From Hyphococcus luteus (GTDB taxonomy: Bacteria; Pseudomonadota; Alphaproteobacteria; Caulobacterales; Parvularculaceae), in assembly GCF_002943565.1 (NCBI RefSeq), contig NZ_PJCH01000015.1, positions 310,001 through 374,000 of the forward strand: 64,000 bases of DNA, given 5' to 3'. Of the stretch, positions 1 to 9,517 are shown piece after piece. The notes beneath the pieces are model-generated. The model was not told the DNA's origin. It saw only the letters and a list, made by a program, of their open reading frames with translations, and made no database searches. Numbering within the stretch: position 1 is the first letter of the stretch; each line of letters starts with the position of its first letter. Made by a program: the position numbers and the translations under genes.

Positions 1-1074
1 CCATTCCCAGACATCGCCAAAAAGCTGCAGGAGTTCGTTATCTTGCGGCTGCGGCGCCGCGGCCGGCGAACGGGGGGCGCCCGCCTCCATAAAGCGTCCC
101 TCGACCGGGAACAGCGAGGCCGCCGCCTCCCACTCGAATTCCGTGGGCAAACGCGCGCCGGCCCAGCTCGCATAGGCCGCCGCCTCGTAATGGCTCACAT
201 GGCAAACCGGGGCGTGCGGATCAATTTCGCGTTCGCCGAAAAGCGAATATCGCCGCCATTCGCCGTCAGCCTTGCGCCAGTATAACGGCGCGCGCCAGCC
301 TTCGCGTTGAACCATGTCCCACCCGTCGGAGAGCCAATGGTCCGGCGTGTCGTAGCCGCCATCCTCCATGAATTCGAGATATTCCACATTCGTCACCGGC
401 CGGTTCGCCAGTTCGAAAGGATGGAGATAGGTCTTGTGCCGCGGGCCTTCATTGTCAAAGGCGAAGCCGCCGCCAGGCCAGCCAATGTCGCAGACGCCGC
501 CTTCCATCCGCCGCCAGGTCATCGCCGGCGCCGCATGACGAATATCCGCCGCCGCGTCTTCATAGACGACCGGCTTCAGCGCGTTATACGACATGGCGTG
601 CTGCAGATCGGTGACCAGCAATTCCTGATGCTGTTCTTCATGGGCGCAGCCAAGCGTCACCAGCCCGGTGACGGCTGCCAGCGCGTCCTCGTCGGCTTTT
701 TCCAGAAACGCCGTCAACGCCTCGTTCACATGGGCGCGATAGGAATAGACGTCCTCCAGAGACGGGCGGGAGACGAGCCCCCGGATCGGGCGCGGATGCA
801 TCTCGCCGATCTGGTTGTAATAAGAATTAAACAGGAAGCCGAATTCCGGGTGATAGGACCGATACCCGGCGGCGTGAGGCTGAAGAATGAAGGTTTCGAA
901 AAACCAGCTCGTATGGGCGAGGTTCCATTTCACCGGCGAGGCCGCCTCCATGGACTGGAGCATGCAGTCCTCGGGGCTTAAGGGCCTGGCGAGCGCCTCG
1001 CTGGCGGCCCTGACGCGCGTGAAACTTTCGAGTATAGTCGCGGCTGAATGGTAAGCGGGCTGGTCAAGGGGCAT
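1..1074 (-). CDS. egtB: Ergothioneine biosynthesis protein EgtB, 3' end cut by window edge
   Basis: This reading frame has no stop inside the window; the 358 visible codons begin at the ATG whose complement is 1072-1074. EgtB is the iron-dependent sulfoxide synthase that joins trimethylhistidine to a sulfur donor in ergothioneine synthesis. The N-terminal DinB-like part carries the HEEQHQE iron-binding type motif (about residues 145-151), and the C-terminal formylglycine-generating-enzyme-like part shows RPVTNVEYLEFM, RLPTEFEWEAAA and, at the edge, FGDVWEW. The gene is divergent from nadK with 116 bases between starts. Missing are the last tens of residues. The partner egtD would be expected just outside the window, which cannot be seen. 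Confidence 0.9.
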   Translation of the reverse strand, partial: MPLDQPAYHSAATILESFTRVRAASEALARPLSPEDCMLQSMEAASPVKWNLAHTSWFFETFILQPHAAGYRSYHPEFGFLFNSYYNQIGEMHPRPIRGLVSRPSLEDVYSYRAHVNEALTAFLEKADEDALAAVTGLVTLGCAHEEQHQELLVTDLQHAMSYNALKPVVYEDAAADIRHAAPAMTWRRMEGGVCDIGWPGGGFAFDNEGPRHKTYLHPFELANRPVTNVEYLEFMEDGGYDTPDHWLSDGWDMVQREGWRAPLYWRKADGEWRRYSLFGEREIDPHAPVCHVSHYEAAAYASWAGARLPTEFEWEAAASLFPVEGRFMEAGAPRSPAAAPQPQDNELLQLFGDVWEW

Positions 1075-1190
1075 AAGCGTCAATGAAGTTTTTCGGGCAT
1101 CGAAGGGCGGACCGCATCATAACCCGAACCCGTGGGGAGGATGCAACTTTGGCCGCATCCGCGAAAGCCGGGCCGTTGAGCGCGCGCGAT

Positions 1191-1949
1191 ATGAAGCTGT
1201 GCTTTATCGCAAGCGAAAAACCGGTCGCCCAGGAGACGCTGAAGGACCTCGAGAAACGCTACGGCAATCACGCGGCTGAAAAATGTGACGTGATCGTCGC
1301 CATCGGCGGCGACGGCCACATGCTGGATGTGCTGCGCGCTCACATGAAAGACGGCAAACCGGTCTACGGTTTCAACCGCGGCACGGTCGGTTTCATGATG
1401 AATGACGCAGATGTGACCGGCCTTAAAGAGCGCATCGCCGCCGCGGAGCAGACCGTGATCTATCCGCTCGTCATGAAAGCGACGACGATCGACGGACGCG
1501 TCGAGACCGCCATGGCGATCAACGAAATCTCGCTGTTTCGCGAAACCCGCCAGTCGGCGCGCATCCGCATTTCGATCAACGGCAAGGTGCGCATGGAATC
1601 GCTGACCTGCGACGGGGTCTTGCTGGCGACGCCGGCGGGATCCACAGCCTATAACCTTTCCGCGCATGGGCCGATCCTGCCAATCAGCGCGCATATGCTT
1701 GCGCTGACGCCGATCAGCGCGTTCCGGCCCCGGCGCTGGCGCGGCGCCCTCCTGCCCTTTGACGCGGTCGTCACCTTCGAAGCTCTCGAAAGCGACAAGC
1801 GCCCGGTCTCCGGCGTTGCCGACAATCAGGAAGTGCGCGACGTCGCCAAGGTGGAGGCGTGGGAGAATCGCGATATGGCCATGACGCTTCTGTTCGATCA
1901 TGGCCAGTCTCTCGACGAGCGGATCCTGAGCGAACAGTTCGATTACTGA
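1191..1949 (+). CDS. nadK: NAD kinase
   Basis: A 252-residue protein matching the short alphaproteobacterial NAD kinase, which phosphorylates NAD to NADP using ATP or polyphosphate. The GGDG nucleotide-binding motif is at residues 39-42 (VAIGGDGHMLDVL), followed by the NRGTVGFMMN segment and the TPAGSTAYN substrate-binding motif. The open frame continues upstream to 1083, but the ATG at 1191 (MKLCFIASEKP) gives the family N-terminus; the 36 extra residues look like leader sequence. It is transcribed away from egtB. No sign of truncation. Confidence 0.92.
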   Translation: MKLCFIASEKPVAQETLKDLEKRYGNHAAEKCDVIVAIGGDGHMLDVLRAHMKDGKPVYGFNRGTVGFMMNDADVTGLKERIAAAEQTVIYPLVMKATTIDGRVETAMAINEISLFRETRQSARIRISINGKVRMESLTCDGVLLATPAGSTAYNLSAHGPILPISAHMLALTPISAFRPRRWRGALLPFDAVVTFEALESDKRPVSGVADNQEVRDVAKVEAWENRDMAMTLLFDHGQSLDERILSEQFDY

Positions 1950-2169
1950 GACTCCGGCTCAGGCTGGGCCTTGCTAGCCAGGCTCTGAGCCGCATCCCTT
2001 ATCCCCAAGGGTTAACTAACAGTTTACCTTGCCCCCTGAATCGAAGCAGGGTGAGTCGTCAGGAATACTCTCCGGTTTCCGTTCAGCGAGAATTAACCCG
2101 CGCCAAGGAGTATGGACGGAGTGTTAATTCGGGGGGTCGCGGCCTTATGGCTGACGGAAGGGCATAGGG

Positions 2170-4149
2170 ATGGGCGCTCAGGCAGTTCGGCTTTCGAACG
2201 TCGACATTGACAATGCGTTGAAGAACAAGGACTTCGAAGTCCTTTTTCAGCCGATCTTTGACCTCGGCAACGGGGCTCTTGCGCGCGTCGAAACCTTTGT
2301 CCGCTGGCGCCATCCGCGGCTCGGCCTGTTGCCGCCGGGCGCCTTCATCTCCTTTTTCGAGAGCCAGGGCCGGATGAGCGAGCTCACCCGCTATGTGCTC
2401 GGCACCGCCCTCAACGCTTACATGGACTGGCGCGGCCCCTGGCCTCCGGGCCTGTCGGTCAATCTGGCGCTGTCCGATCTCAGCGACGACGCCTTCACGT
2501 CCCATTTCACCAAGCTCCTCAGGGATTACGACTTCCCCGCCGATCTCGTGACGCTGGAATGCCCGATGCCGCCGGTCGACATGCCCGTCGGCGTCGCCGC
2601 TTCGCATTTCCAGCGCCTCTCCAAAACCGGCGCGCGTCTCGCTATCGAAGTGCGCGGGCGCACCAACGACCTCCTGCGCTCCCTCGACCCCTTCCCCTTT
2701 GACGAGATCAAGACAGGCGGCTCGGCGATCCTCAGATTTGCGCGCACCGTGCGCGGCCCCGGCCTTTCGGCCATCGCCGACCTCCTCGACGTCGCCAGCA
2801 AATCCAACGCCGCCATCACGGCGGTCGGCGTCGAAGATCAGGCGTCCCTGTCGGCGCTGCGCGGGCTCGGCTTCACGGCGGCGCAAGGCAATCATCTCGG
2901 CAAGGTCGGCGATCTCAAGGAGTTCCGCCCCCAGCGCATCAACGAGGTGCGCGAGCTGCTCGGCCTCGATCCGCTTAGCCAGGAAAGCCTCGTTGCACTG
3001 TTCCGCACCGAGGCGCCGTCCGTTCAGACAGCCGAAACCGCCGAAGAAGAAGAAGATGGCGGCGATACGGAAGACGCGCTGCTCGAAAGGCTGAATGAGC
3101 GCGTCGCGCAATTCGGGGACGCCAGCGAAATAGAAGCAGATAGCGACGAAGCGGAAACCACCGAGACAAGCGAGCCCGTCGCCCAGACCGAAACCGAAGA
3201 TGCGGGCGCCGAGGGGCCACGAGCGGAGGAGGCCGAAGCCGCCGCCGCGGAGACGCCGGCCCAAGAGCTGGAAACGGCTGCGGAAGACGACAAAAAAGCG
3301 CGCGCCCGGGAAAAAGCCAAAGCCCTCGCTCTTGCGAAACGCGCCAAAGCGCGCGCCGCCCGCAAGACCGCCGCCATCGAACGCGCAAAAGCCAAAGCCG
3401 CCGCCAAGCCGGAGGAGGAAGACGCCGCCGCAGGCGCACCGCCGCGCGAAATGCAGGAAAGGCTGAGCGAGGCTTTCAAGACGGAAGACACGCCGGAGAA
3501 GGCCGCTGAAACGGCGTCCGCGGCCCCGGCCGAAAAACCGGCCCGTGAAGAACCCCAGGAACAGGAAACCCAGGCCGACGCCGGGACGCCCTTTCTCATC
3601 AACCGCGAAGAGATTGCGCAAAATCCCGTCGAAGTCGGCGCGCAGGCGGCGGGGGCGCAACGCACCACCATTGAACGCGCCATGGCGGCCCAGGCCCACG
3701 CGCATGAAGAAGCGGCCCCGTCCATGTCTCTGCCCGTCGGCCCGTCAGGCGCTTATTTCCAGCCGGGCATCCGCGTCGGCGCGCCCGCCCTTCCCGGCGA
3801 GCCGGAAACGCCCGTAACGCCGTCGGGGCTGGAGGTTCCGGAGCTTGAGACCGGCGACGATGCGCCGGAAGAACCGCCGCTCGCCGCAAGACCGAGATCC
3901 GCGCCTGAGGTCCAGGCGCCTCAGGAAGACGATACGCTGGGCGATCTGCATGCGGAGGATTCCGCGACGGAAGAAACGGCGAAACCGGTTCGCCGGCGCA
4001 AGCCGTTCCTAAAGCGCACCGTCATTCCTATTTCGGGTTATTTCTGGCCGCGAAGCTGGCGGCGCGCCTGGAAACGCCGCGCGGCGGAACGCGAAGCGCG
4101 CCGGGCCGAGCGGGAAGAAAACGACGCGCAACCGCAGGCCGCGGAATAA
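2170..4149 (+). CDS. Degenerate EAL-domain protein with long charged tail
   Basis: 659 residues. Residues about 10-265 align by eye with the EAL cyclic-di-GMP phosphodiesterase fold (VLFQPIFDL, VRWRHPRLG, SVNLALSDL, AQGNHLGK). Key catalytic positions are changed: the EAL triad reads ETF, the metal-binding DDFGTG loop reads EVRGRT, and AEGVE reads AVGVE. Hydrolytic activity is therefore unlikely; a c-di-GMP-binding or protein-docking role is inferred. Residues about 285-620 are low-complexity, rich in Glu, Ala, Lys and Pro with predicted coiled or disordered character. The last 50 residues are strongly basic (RRRKPFLKRTV, then Arg-rich). It stands alone in its orientation and is followed by a hairpin at 4148. 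Confidence 0.8.
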   Translation: MGAQAVRLSNVDIDNALKNKDFEVLFQPIFDLGNGALARVETFVRWRHPRLGLLPPGAFISFFESQGRMSELTRYVLGTALNAYMDWRGPWPPGLSVNLALSDLSDDAFTSHFTKLLRDYDFPADLVTLECPMPPVDMPVGVAASHFQRLSKTGARLAIEVRGRTNDLLRSLDPFPFDEIKTGGSAILRFARTVRGPGLSAIADLLDVASKSNAAITAVGVEDQASLSALRGLGFTAAQGNHLGKVGDLKEFRPQRINEVRELLGLDPLSQESLVALFRTEAPSVQTAETAEEEEDGGDTEDALLERLNERVAQFGDASEIEADSDEAETTETSEPVAQTETEDAGAEGPRAEEAEAAAAETPAQELETAAEDDKKARAREKAKALALAKRAKARAARKTAAIERAKAKAAAKPEEEDAAAGAPPREMQERLSEAFKTEDTPEKAAETASAAPAEKPAREEPQEQETQADAGTPFLINREEIAQNPVEVGAQAAGAQRTTIERAMAAQAHAHEEAAPSMSLPVGPSGAYFQPGIRVGAPALPGEPETPVTPSGLEVPELETGDDAPEEPPLAARPRSAPEVQAPQEDDTLGDLHAEDSATEETAKPVRRRKPFLKRTVIPISGYFWPRSWRRAWKRRAAEREARRAEREENDAQPQAAE

Positions 4150-4181
4150 CACGCCGGCCGGCGTGTTTAAAAATCTTTTCG
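4148..4181 (+). terminator. Putative terminator after the EAL gene
   Basis: A perfect 20-base palindrome (4148-4167, core CGCCGGCCGGCG) begins at the last bases of the EAL gene and is followed by an A/T-rich run with TTTT at 4176-4179. The loop can only be the central GGCC, so folding is strained; the U-tract is imperfect. Confidence 0.45.
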
Positions 4182-4225
4182 ATGTTTCCCGGGTTTTGCG
4201 GCGCCGCGATGCGTTCTGCGCGCGC

Positions 4226-5497
4226 TTAAGCCGCTTTGCTTTGAGGCTTTTCAACCAATTGGCGCTCGATGGTCTCGAACAAATTGTCGATAATAACCGG
4301 CTTGGGCAAGACGTCATTCATGCCCGCTTCCTTATAGCGTGCAAAATCTTCCTCCTGCACGGCCGTCGTCAGCGCAACGATAGGAACATCTGAAAAGTCG
4401 CGCCCGCATTTGCGAATTTCGCGCGTCGCGGTCAAACCATCCAGAACCGGCATCTGGATATCCATAAACACAAGATCGCATTTTCTTTTCGAGATGATTT
4501 TCACCGCCTCGAGGCCATTCGGCGCCGTTTCAACTGCGCCCACATGGCCCTGTTCGAGCAATTCCTTCATAATCATCAGATTGAGCTGATCGTCATCGAC
4601 CACCAGAATTCTCTTGTTCGCCAACAACGTTCCAACCCGCTCGACGGGTTTTACATGCGTCTCTTCGATTTCGCCTTCCGGGGCGGGCGTCGCTTCGACA
4701 GGCAAAGTGAGCTGAAACACGACGCCGTTGCCGAAGGAGCTCTTCACCGTCAGCGCGCCGCCCATTTTCCAGACCAGCATCCGCGCCAGCATCAGCGCCA
4801 GGCGCCGCCCTTCCGTATCCATCATCTCCGCGGTGAATTCGTATTTGTCGGGACTGAAATAGGCTTCAGTCATATATTGATCCATGCCGGCGCTCGTATC
4901 CTTGATGACGGCGACCAGGTTTCCGTGCTTCTGTTTGCCCGCGCCTGAAAAGTCAAAACCGACGCTGACGGCACCGGATTCGGTTTGCTTGATGCACTGC
5001 GAAAGAACGGTGGAGATGCATTGGATGTAACGCATCTGGTCCATCTCAAAATGCCAGTGCGAAAGCTTCCGGACGTCAAAATTCAGCGCAACGCCTTTTT
5101 TGCGCGCGCGTTTGGCGAAACGGCGCTCAAGCAACATCACGGTCTTTTTGAAGTTGACTGTCGAAGGTTCGATCTTCAGCCGGTCCGCCTGCAGGTCGAG
5201 AATATCCAGAATATCCATCAACGCGCCACGAAGATTGTAAGAGCCTTCATTCAGAACGCCCAGCAGCTCTTCCTGCTTTTGCGTCAGTCCCATTTTCTGA
5301 AAATCGAGCGCCTGCAGCGAGCCGACGATCTGGTTCAAGGGCGCCCGCAATTGCTGGGCGGACGCCGACAGGAACGCATTGTTTTCCGCCATGCGCGCGG
5401 CGAGCGTTTTCTTGTATTTCAAACGGCTCAACCCCCAGGCGGCGCCGGCGCCGGCCGCAAAACAGAAAACAGAAATAACAAGGCCGAAGATCGACAC
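4226..5497 (-). CDS. Pseudo-histidine kinase fused to a receiver domain
   Basis: 423 residues: one N-terminal membrane helix (about 4-22), a HisKA-like helix pair (about 42-110), an HATPase_c-like region (about 125-270) and a C-terminal receiver (about 295-415). In the HisKA motif the phospho-accepting His is replaced: FLSASAQQLRAPLNQI stands where families read MSHELRTPLN. The N-box Asn is also replaced (VLSQCIKQT). The G1 box survives weakly as DTSAGM. The receiver looks intact, with VVDDDQLN, the phosphoacceptor Asp in LVFMDIQMP, and the Lys in LPKPV. It is inferred not to autophosphorylate and to act as a scaffold or phosphate sink for another kinase. It converges with the EAL gene. Confidence 0.85.
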   Translation of the reverse strand: MSIFGLVISVFCFAAGAGAAWGLSRLKYKKTLAARMAENNAFLSASAQQLRAPLNQIVGSLQALDFQKMGLTQKQEELLGVLNEGSYNLRGALMDILDILDLQADRLKIEPSTVNFKKTVMLLERRFAKRARKKGVALNFDVRKLSHWHFEMDQMRYIQCISTVLSQCIKQTESGAVSVGFDFSGAGKQKHGNLVAVIKDTSAGMDQYMTEAYFSPDKYEFTAEMMDTEGRRLALMLARMLVWKMGGALTVKSSFGNGVVFQLTLPVEATPAPEGEIEETHVKPVERVGTLLANKRILVVDDDQLNLMIMKELLEQGHVGAVETAPNGLEAVKIISKRKCDLVFMDIQMPVLDGLTATREIRKCGRDFSDVPIVALTTAVQEEDFARYKEAGMNDVLPKPVIIDNLFETIERQLVEKPQSKAA

Positions 5498-5733
5498 GGA
5501 ACCGCCTCCTGTTTTCTCCCCCTGTTTGGCTCTCCCACTGGTCGTTTCCAGCGCCCGGATGCTGTCTTGATTGCACCAGCCTAGGGAATCACCACTCTTA
5601 AAGAATGAAAATTATCGGTAAATTTTAACAAACGCCCGCCCCCGGCGCAGAGGGCCGCAGTCTCCCGGTTCTGAAGAGATTTTCTACGGCGTCTGCGATT
5701 GTTTTCCGAGCTTTAGTGATACAGTAACCATAC

Positions 5734-7101
5734 ATGGCGCGATCTTCCGACACCTATGTCTGCCAGTCCTGCGGCGCGGTCTATTCGAAATGGGCCGGGC
5801 GCTGCGAGGCCTGCGGCGAGTGGAACACGATCGAACTCGAGGCCTCCGAAACCGGCCCGCCCGGCAGTCTTTCCGGCGGAGCCAGCGGGTCGAAAGCCAA
5901 AGCCAAGAAGCTCGATTTCACCTCACTGTCGGGCGATGCAAAAGAAGTCCCGCGGCTCCTCACCGGCAATGATGAATTCGACCGCGCCTGCGGCGGCGGC
6001 CTTGTGCCCGGCTCGGCGCTGTTGATCGGCGGCGATCCGGGCGTCGGCAAATCGACGCTCTTGTTGCAGATCGCGTCGGGCCTCGCCAAAGGCGGGACCA
6101 GCGTCGCCTATATTTCCGGCGAGGAAGCAACGGCGCAGATCCGCATGCGCGCCAAGCGCCTCGGCGTCGCGGAAACGCCGGTCAATCTCGCCTCGGCGAC
6201 ATCGCTGCGCGATATTCTCGCAAGCCTCAAGGCCGAAAAGCCCGACGCGGTGATCATCGATTCCATCCAGACGCTGTGGTCTGACGCGCTGCCCGCCGCG
6301 CCCGGCACAGTGACGCAGGTGCGCGCCTGCGCCCAGGAGCTGGTGCGCTTCGCCAAATCCAGCGGCGCGATTCTGCTTCTTGTCGGGCATGTCACCAAGG
6401 ACGGCCAGATCGCCGGCCCGCGCGTCGTCGAACACATGGTCGACGCCGTCATGTATTTCGAAAGCGAACAGGGCCGCGACTTCCGCATCCTGCGCGCCGT
6501 CAAAAACCGCTTCGGCGCCGCGCACGAGATTGGCGTCTTCGAAATGGCCGGCGACGGGCTGCGCGAAGTCGCCAACCCGTCGGAGCTGTTTCTCACCGGC
6601 GGCGACGCCTCCGTTTCCGGCGCCGCCATTTTCGCGGGGATCGAGGGCACGCGGCCCGTGCTCGTTGAAATTCAGGCGCTGGTCTCGCCATCCACTCTCG
6701 CCGCGCCCCGACGGGCGGTCGTCGGCTGGGACGGGGCGCGGCTTTCCATGCTGCTCGCCGTTCTCGATGCGCGCGCCGGCCTCGATTTCGGCCGCCATGA
6801 CGTTTTCCTTAACGTCGCCGGGGGCCTCAGGATCGCCGAGCCTGCGGCCGATCTCGCCGCCGCCGCCGCGCTGTGTTCCTCGCTTTTCGATTCGCCCCTG
6901 CCCCGCGACCGCGTGGTCTTCGGCGAGGTCGCCCTTTCCGGCGCGGTCCGGCCCGTCAACCAGACCGAGGCCCGCCTTAAAGAAGCCAAAAAGCTGGGCT
7001 TTTCAGGGGCCCTCGCCCCTTCCGGCGCCCAAAGCGGCGCGCTCAAAGTGGTCGGGGCGGAGACGCTGGCGGATTTGGTCCAATGGGCGCGCAATCCTTG
7101 A
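5734..7101 (+). CDS. radA: DNA repair protein RadA
   Basis: 455 residues, full length for RadA/Sms, a hexameric ATPase that helps branch migration and processing of recombination intermediates. It has the N-terminal four-Cys zinc finger (CQSCG and CEACG, residues about 10-30), Walker A GGDPGVGKST, the RadA-specific VKNRFGA motif, and a C-terminal Lon-protease-like domain. Start ATG at 5734 gives the usual MARSSDTYVCQSCG opening. It lies 136 bases upstream of cvpA in the same direction. Confidence 0.95.
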   Translation: MARSSDTYVCQSCGAVYSKWAGRCEACGEWNTIELEASETGPPGSLSGGASGSKAKAKKLDFTSLSGDAKEVPRLLTGNDEFDRACGGGLVPGSALLIGGDPGVGKSTLLLQIASGLAKGGTSVAYISGEEATAQIRMRAKRLGVAETPVNLASATSLRDILASLKAEKPDAVIIDSIQTLWSDALPAAPGTVTQVRACAQELVRFAKSSGAILLLVGHVTKDGQIAGPRVVEHMVDAVMYFESEQGRDFRILRAVKNRFGAAHEIGVFEMAGDGLREVANPSELFLTGGDASVSGAAIFAGIEGTRPVLVEIQALVSPSTLAAPRRAVVGWDGARLSMLLAVLDARAGLDFGRHDVFLNVAGGLRIAEPAADLAAAAALCSSLFDSPLPRDRVVFGEVALSGAVRPVNQTEARLKEAKKLGFSGALAPSGAQSGALKVVGAETLADLVQWARNP

Positions 7102-7237
7102 GGCGCGGCCCCTTGATTTTGGCCCGGTCCATGCAGGCTTAGCGGTTGAGAAAAATCCCCAGCGCCGCTATTGAAATGGCCGGGGGCAATGAGCGACTCG
7201 CCCTAATGTTCCGGGGCGATGATAGGCGGGTTCAGTA

Positions 7238-7927
7238 ATGTTTGATCTCCTGTTTTTCGTGGTCGTCGGCGTTTCGACGGCCTTTGCCGTGTTGCGTGGA
7301 GGCCTCAGGGAATTATCGACCTTGCTCGCGCTCGCCGTGGCCGGCGGCGTGACCCTTCTCCTCATCGAACCCGTGCTCGCCGTGACGGGACAGGCGGGCA
7401 GTTTTTTCGGAACGGCCATTCTTGCGGCGCTGCTCATCGGCGCTTTTTTTGTGCTCGCGCATATCGGCTTTCACATCGGCCTCAAGCGCTTTCCCCTGGC
7501 CGGGCGCGCCGCCCTCATCGACCGGATTGGCGGCGGGGTTTTCGGGTTCGCGCGCGGGCTCGTGCTGATCGGCCTCGCCTATCTCGGCTATTCCTATTAT
7601 CTCGACGAAGCCAAACAGCCTGAAGAAGTGAAGACCGCCATGACCCGGCCCATCGCCGCCGGCATGGCGCACTGGTTCGAAAGCTTCACGCCGGAGACCG
7701 CAGACCTTGATGCGCCGGTCCCGCCATCCCAAATGGATGATGAAGATGCGGCCGTCAGCGGCTATGACCGGGGCGACCGCAACGGCATGAATGAAATCGT
7801 CACCACCGTGACCACCACCGATCCCGCCATCGCCGCCACCGCGCCCGACGCGGAAAACGGCGAAGATGCGGAAGCGGAAGAAGACGATCCCATTGCGGAC
7901 ATCCTGAACGAGGAAAACCCAGAATGA
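7238..7927 (+). CDS. cvpA: CvpA family membrane protein
   Basis: 229 residues with four hydrophobic segments in the first 130 residues (MFDLLFFVVVGVSTAF onward) and an acidic, low-complexity cytoplasmic tail ending in DPIADILNEENPE. CvpA proteins are inner-membrane proteins needed for colicin V production in E. coli; their general function is poorly defined. The stop overlaps the purF start by four bases (ATGA), the same cvpA-purF pairing as in E. coli, so the two are probably translationally coupled. Confidence 0.85.
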   Translation: MFDLLFFVVVGVSTAFAVLRGGLRELSTLLALAVAGGVTLLLIEPVLAVTGQAGSFFGTAILAALLIGAFFVLAHIGFHIGLKRFPLAGRAALIDRIGGGVFGFARGLVLIGLAYLGYSYYLDEAKQPEEVKTAMTRPIAAGMAHWFESFTPETADLDAPVPPSQMDDEDAAVSGYDRGDRNGMNEIVTTVTTTDPAIAATAPDAENGEDAEAEEDDPIADILNEENPE

Positions 7928-9495
7928 CTCTGTCCATTGGGGACTTTGGCGACGCCTCCCTCTCCCTCGTCGAGCACGCCGCCCAATTCCTCAAGAAAGA
8001 CGGCCCGGCTTTCAAAGCCCGCCAGGCCGAGCTTGAAGCGCTGGTCGGCAAGCCGAAACTGATCGAGGAATGCGGCGTTTTCGGCGTCATCGGCACCAAG
8101 GACGCCGCTGCGCTCACTGCGCTCGGCCTGCACGCGCTCCAGCATCGCGGCCAGGAAGCGGCGGGCATCGCCAGCTTCGACGGTCAGCATTTTCACAATG
8201 AACGTTTTCTCGGCCTCGTCTCCGACAATTTCTCCGACGCGGAAACGCTGGGACGCCTGAAAGGCGACGCCGCCATCGGCCATACGCGCTATTCGACGCA
8301 AGGCGACACGGTGCTGCGCAATGTGCAGCCGCTTTACGCCGATCTTGACCAGACCGGCATCGCCATCGCCCATAACGGCAATCTGACGAACTCGAAAACG
8401 CTCCGCGCCGACCTTGTCCGGCGCGGGTGCATTTTCCAGTCCACCTCGGATTCGGAGATATTCCTGCAGCTCACCGCGCGCTCGCAATATCTCTCGATCG
8501 TCGACAAGCTGATCGAGGGCCTGAAACAGGTGGAAGGCGCCTACGCCCTCACCGTCCTGACGCCGGAAGGCCTCATCGGCGCGCGCGATCCCGTCGGGAT
8601 TCGCCCGCTCATTCTCGGCGACCTGAAAGGCGCGCCGATCCTCGCCTCGGAAACCTGCGCCCTCGACATTATCGGCGCGAAATTCGTGCGCGACATCAAG
8701 CCGGGCGAAGTCGTCATCTGCAAGGCGGACGGCTCCATCGAAAGCCGTCAGATATCGCCGAAACAGAACCAGGCGCGCCCTTGCATCTTCGAGCTTATCT
8801 ATTTCGCCAAGCCGAACTCCATTGTCGACGGGCAAAGCGTTTACGGGCTCAGGAAGCGCCTCGGCGAACGTCTCGCCAAGGAAGCCCCTTGCGAGGCCGA
8901 TCTCGTTTCGCCGATTCCCGACTCCGGCGTGCCGGCGGCCATCGGCTATGCTCAAAAAACCGGCCTTCCTTACGAAATGGCTCTGATCCGCAGCCATCAT
9001 ATCGGCCGCACTTTCATCGAACCGGAACAGAAAATCCGCGAGGCGGGCGTCGCGCGCAAGCATTCGCCCAACCGCGGACTTATCGAAGGCAAGCGCGTCG
9101 TCCTGATCGACGATTCCATCGTGCGCGGCACCACCTCGCGCAAGATCGCCGAGATGATGTACAATGCGGGTGCAAAGGAAGTGCACATGCGCATCGCCTG
9201 CCCGCCCATCGTCCATCCGGATTTTTACGGCATCAACACGCCGTCTTATGAAGAGCTTCTGGCGGTCGAGCGCTCCGTAGAAGAAATGCGCAAGATTCTC
9301 GGCGTCGACAGCCTCGTCTTTCTGTCGCTTGACGGGCTCTACAAGGCGTTCCGCAAGGGCAAGCGCGACAGCGACGCGCCGGCCTTCACCGATCACTGTT
9401 TTACCGGCGATTATCCGACCAAGCTTACCGACCGCGACGCCGAAGCGCGCAACGCCATGGTGACCCAGCTTTCGTTCCTCGCGGAGACGAGCTAG
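7924..9495 (+). CDS. purF: Amidophosphoribosyltransferase
   Basis: 523 residues. PurF catalyses the first committed step of purine synthesis, transferring the amide of glutamine to PRPP. The catalytic N-terminal Cys is Cys50 in ECGVFGV, so a propeptide of 49 residues would have to be removed; this is longer than usual. HRGQEAAG, RYSTQG and HNGNLTN mark the glutaminase domain, and VVLIDDSIVRGTTSRK is the PRPP-binding motif. The ATG overlaps the cvpA stop. Confidence 0.95.
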   Translation: MTLSIGDFGDASLSLVEHAAQFLKKDGPAFKARQAELEALVGKPKLIEECGVFGVIGTKDAAALTALGLHALQHRGQEAAGIASFDGQHFHNERFLGLVSDNFSDAETLGRLKGDAAIGHTRYSTQGDTVLRNVQPLYADLDQTGIAIAHNGNLTNSKTLRADLVRRGCIFQSTSDSEIFLQLTARSQYLSIVDKLIEGLKQVEGAYALTVLTPEGLIGARDPVGIRPLILGDLKGAPILASETCALDIIGAKFVRDIKPGEVVICKADGSIESRQISPKQNQARPCIFELIYFAKPNSIVDGQSVYGLRKRLGERLAKEAPCEADLVSPIPDSGVPAAIGYAQKTGLPYEMALIRSHHIGRTFIEPEQKIREAGVARKHSPNRGLIEGKRVVLIDDSIVRGTTSRKIAEMMYNAGAKEVHMRIACPPIVHPDFYGINTPSYEELLAVERSVEEMRKILGVDSLVFLSLDGLYKAFRKGKRDSDAPAFTDHCFTGDYPTKLTDRDAEARNAMVTQLSFLAETS

Positions 9496-9517
9496 GCGAC
9501 CCCTGAAAGGAAGGTCC

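Noticed and set aside
2083-3705. Long minus-strand open frame opposite the EAL gene (540 codons)
   Set aside because: Mirror of the G/C-rich, low-complexity EAL tail; composition is Gly/Arg/Phe-rich with no family motif, and the plus-strand gene has recognisable EAL landmarks.
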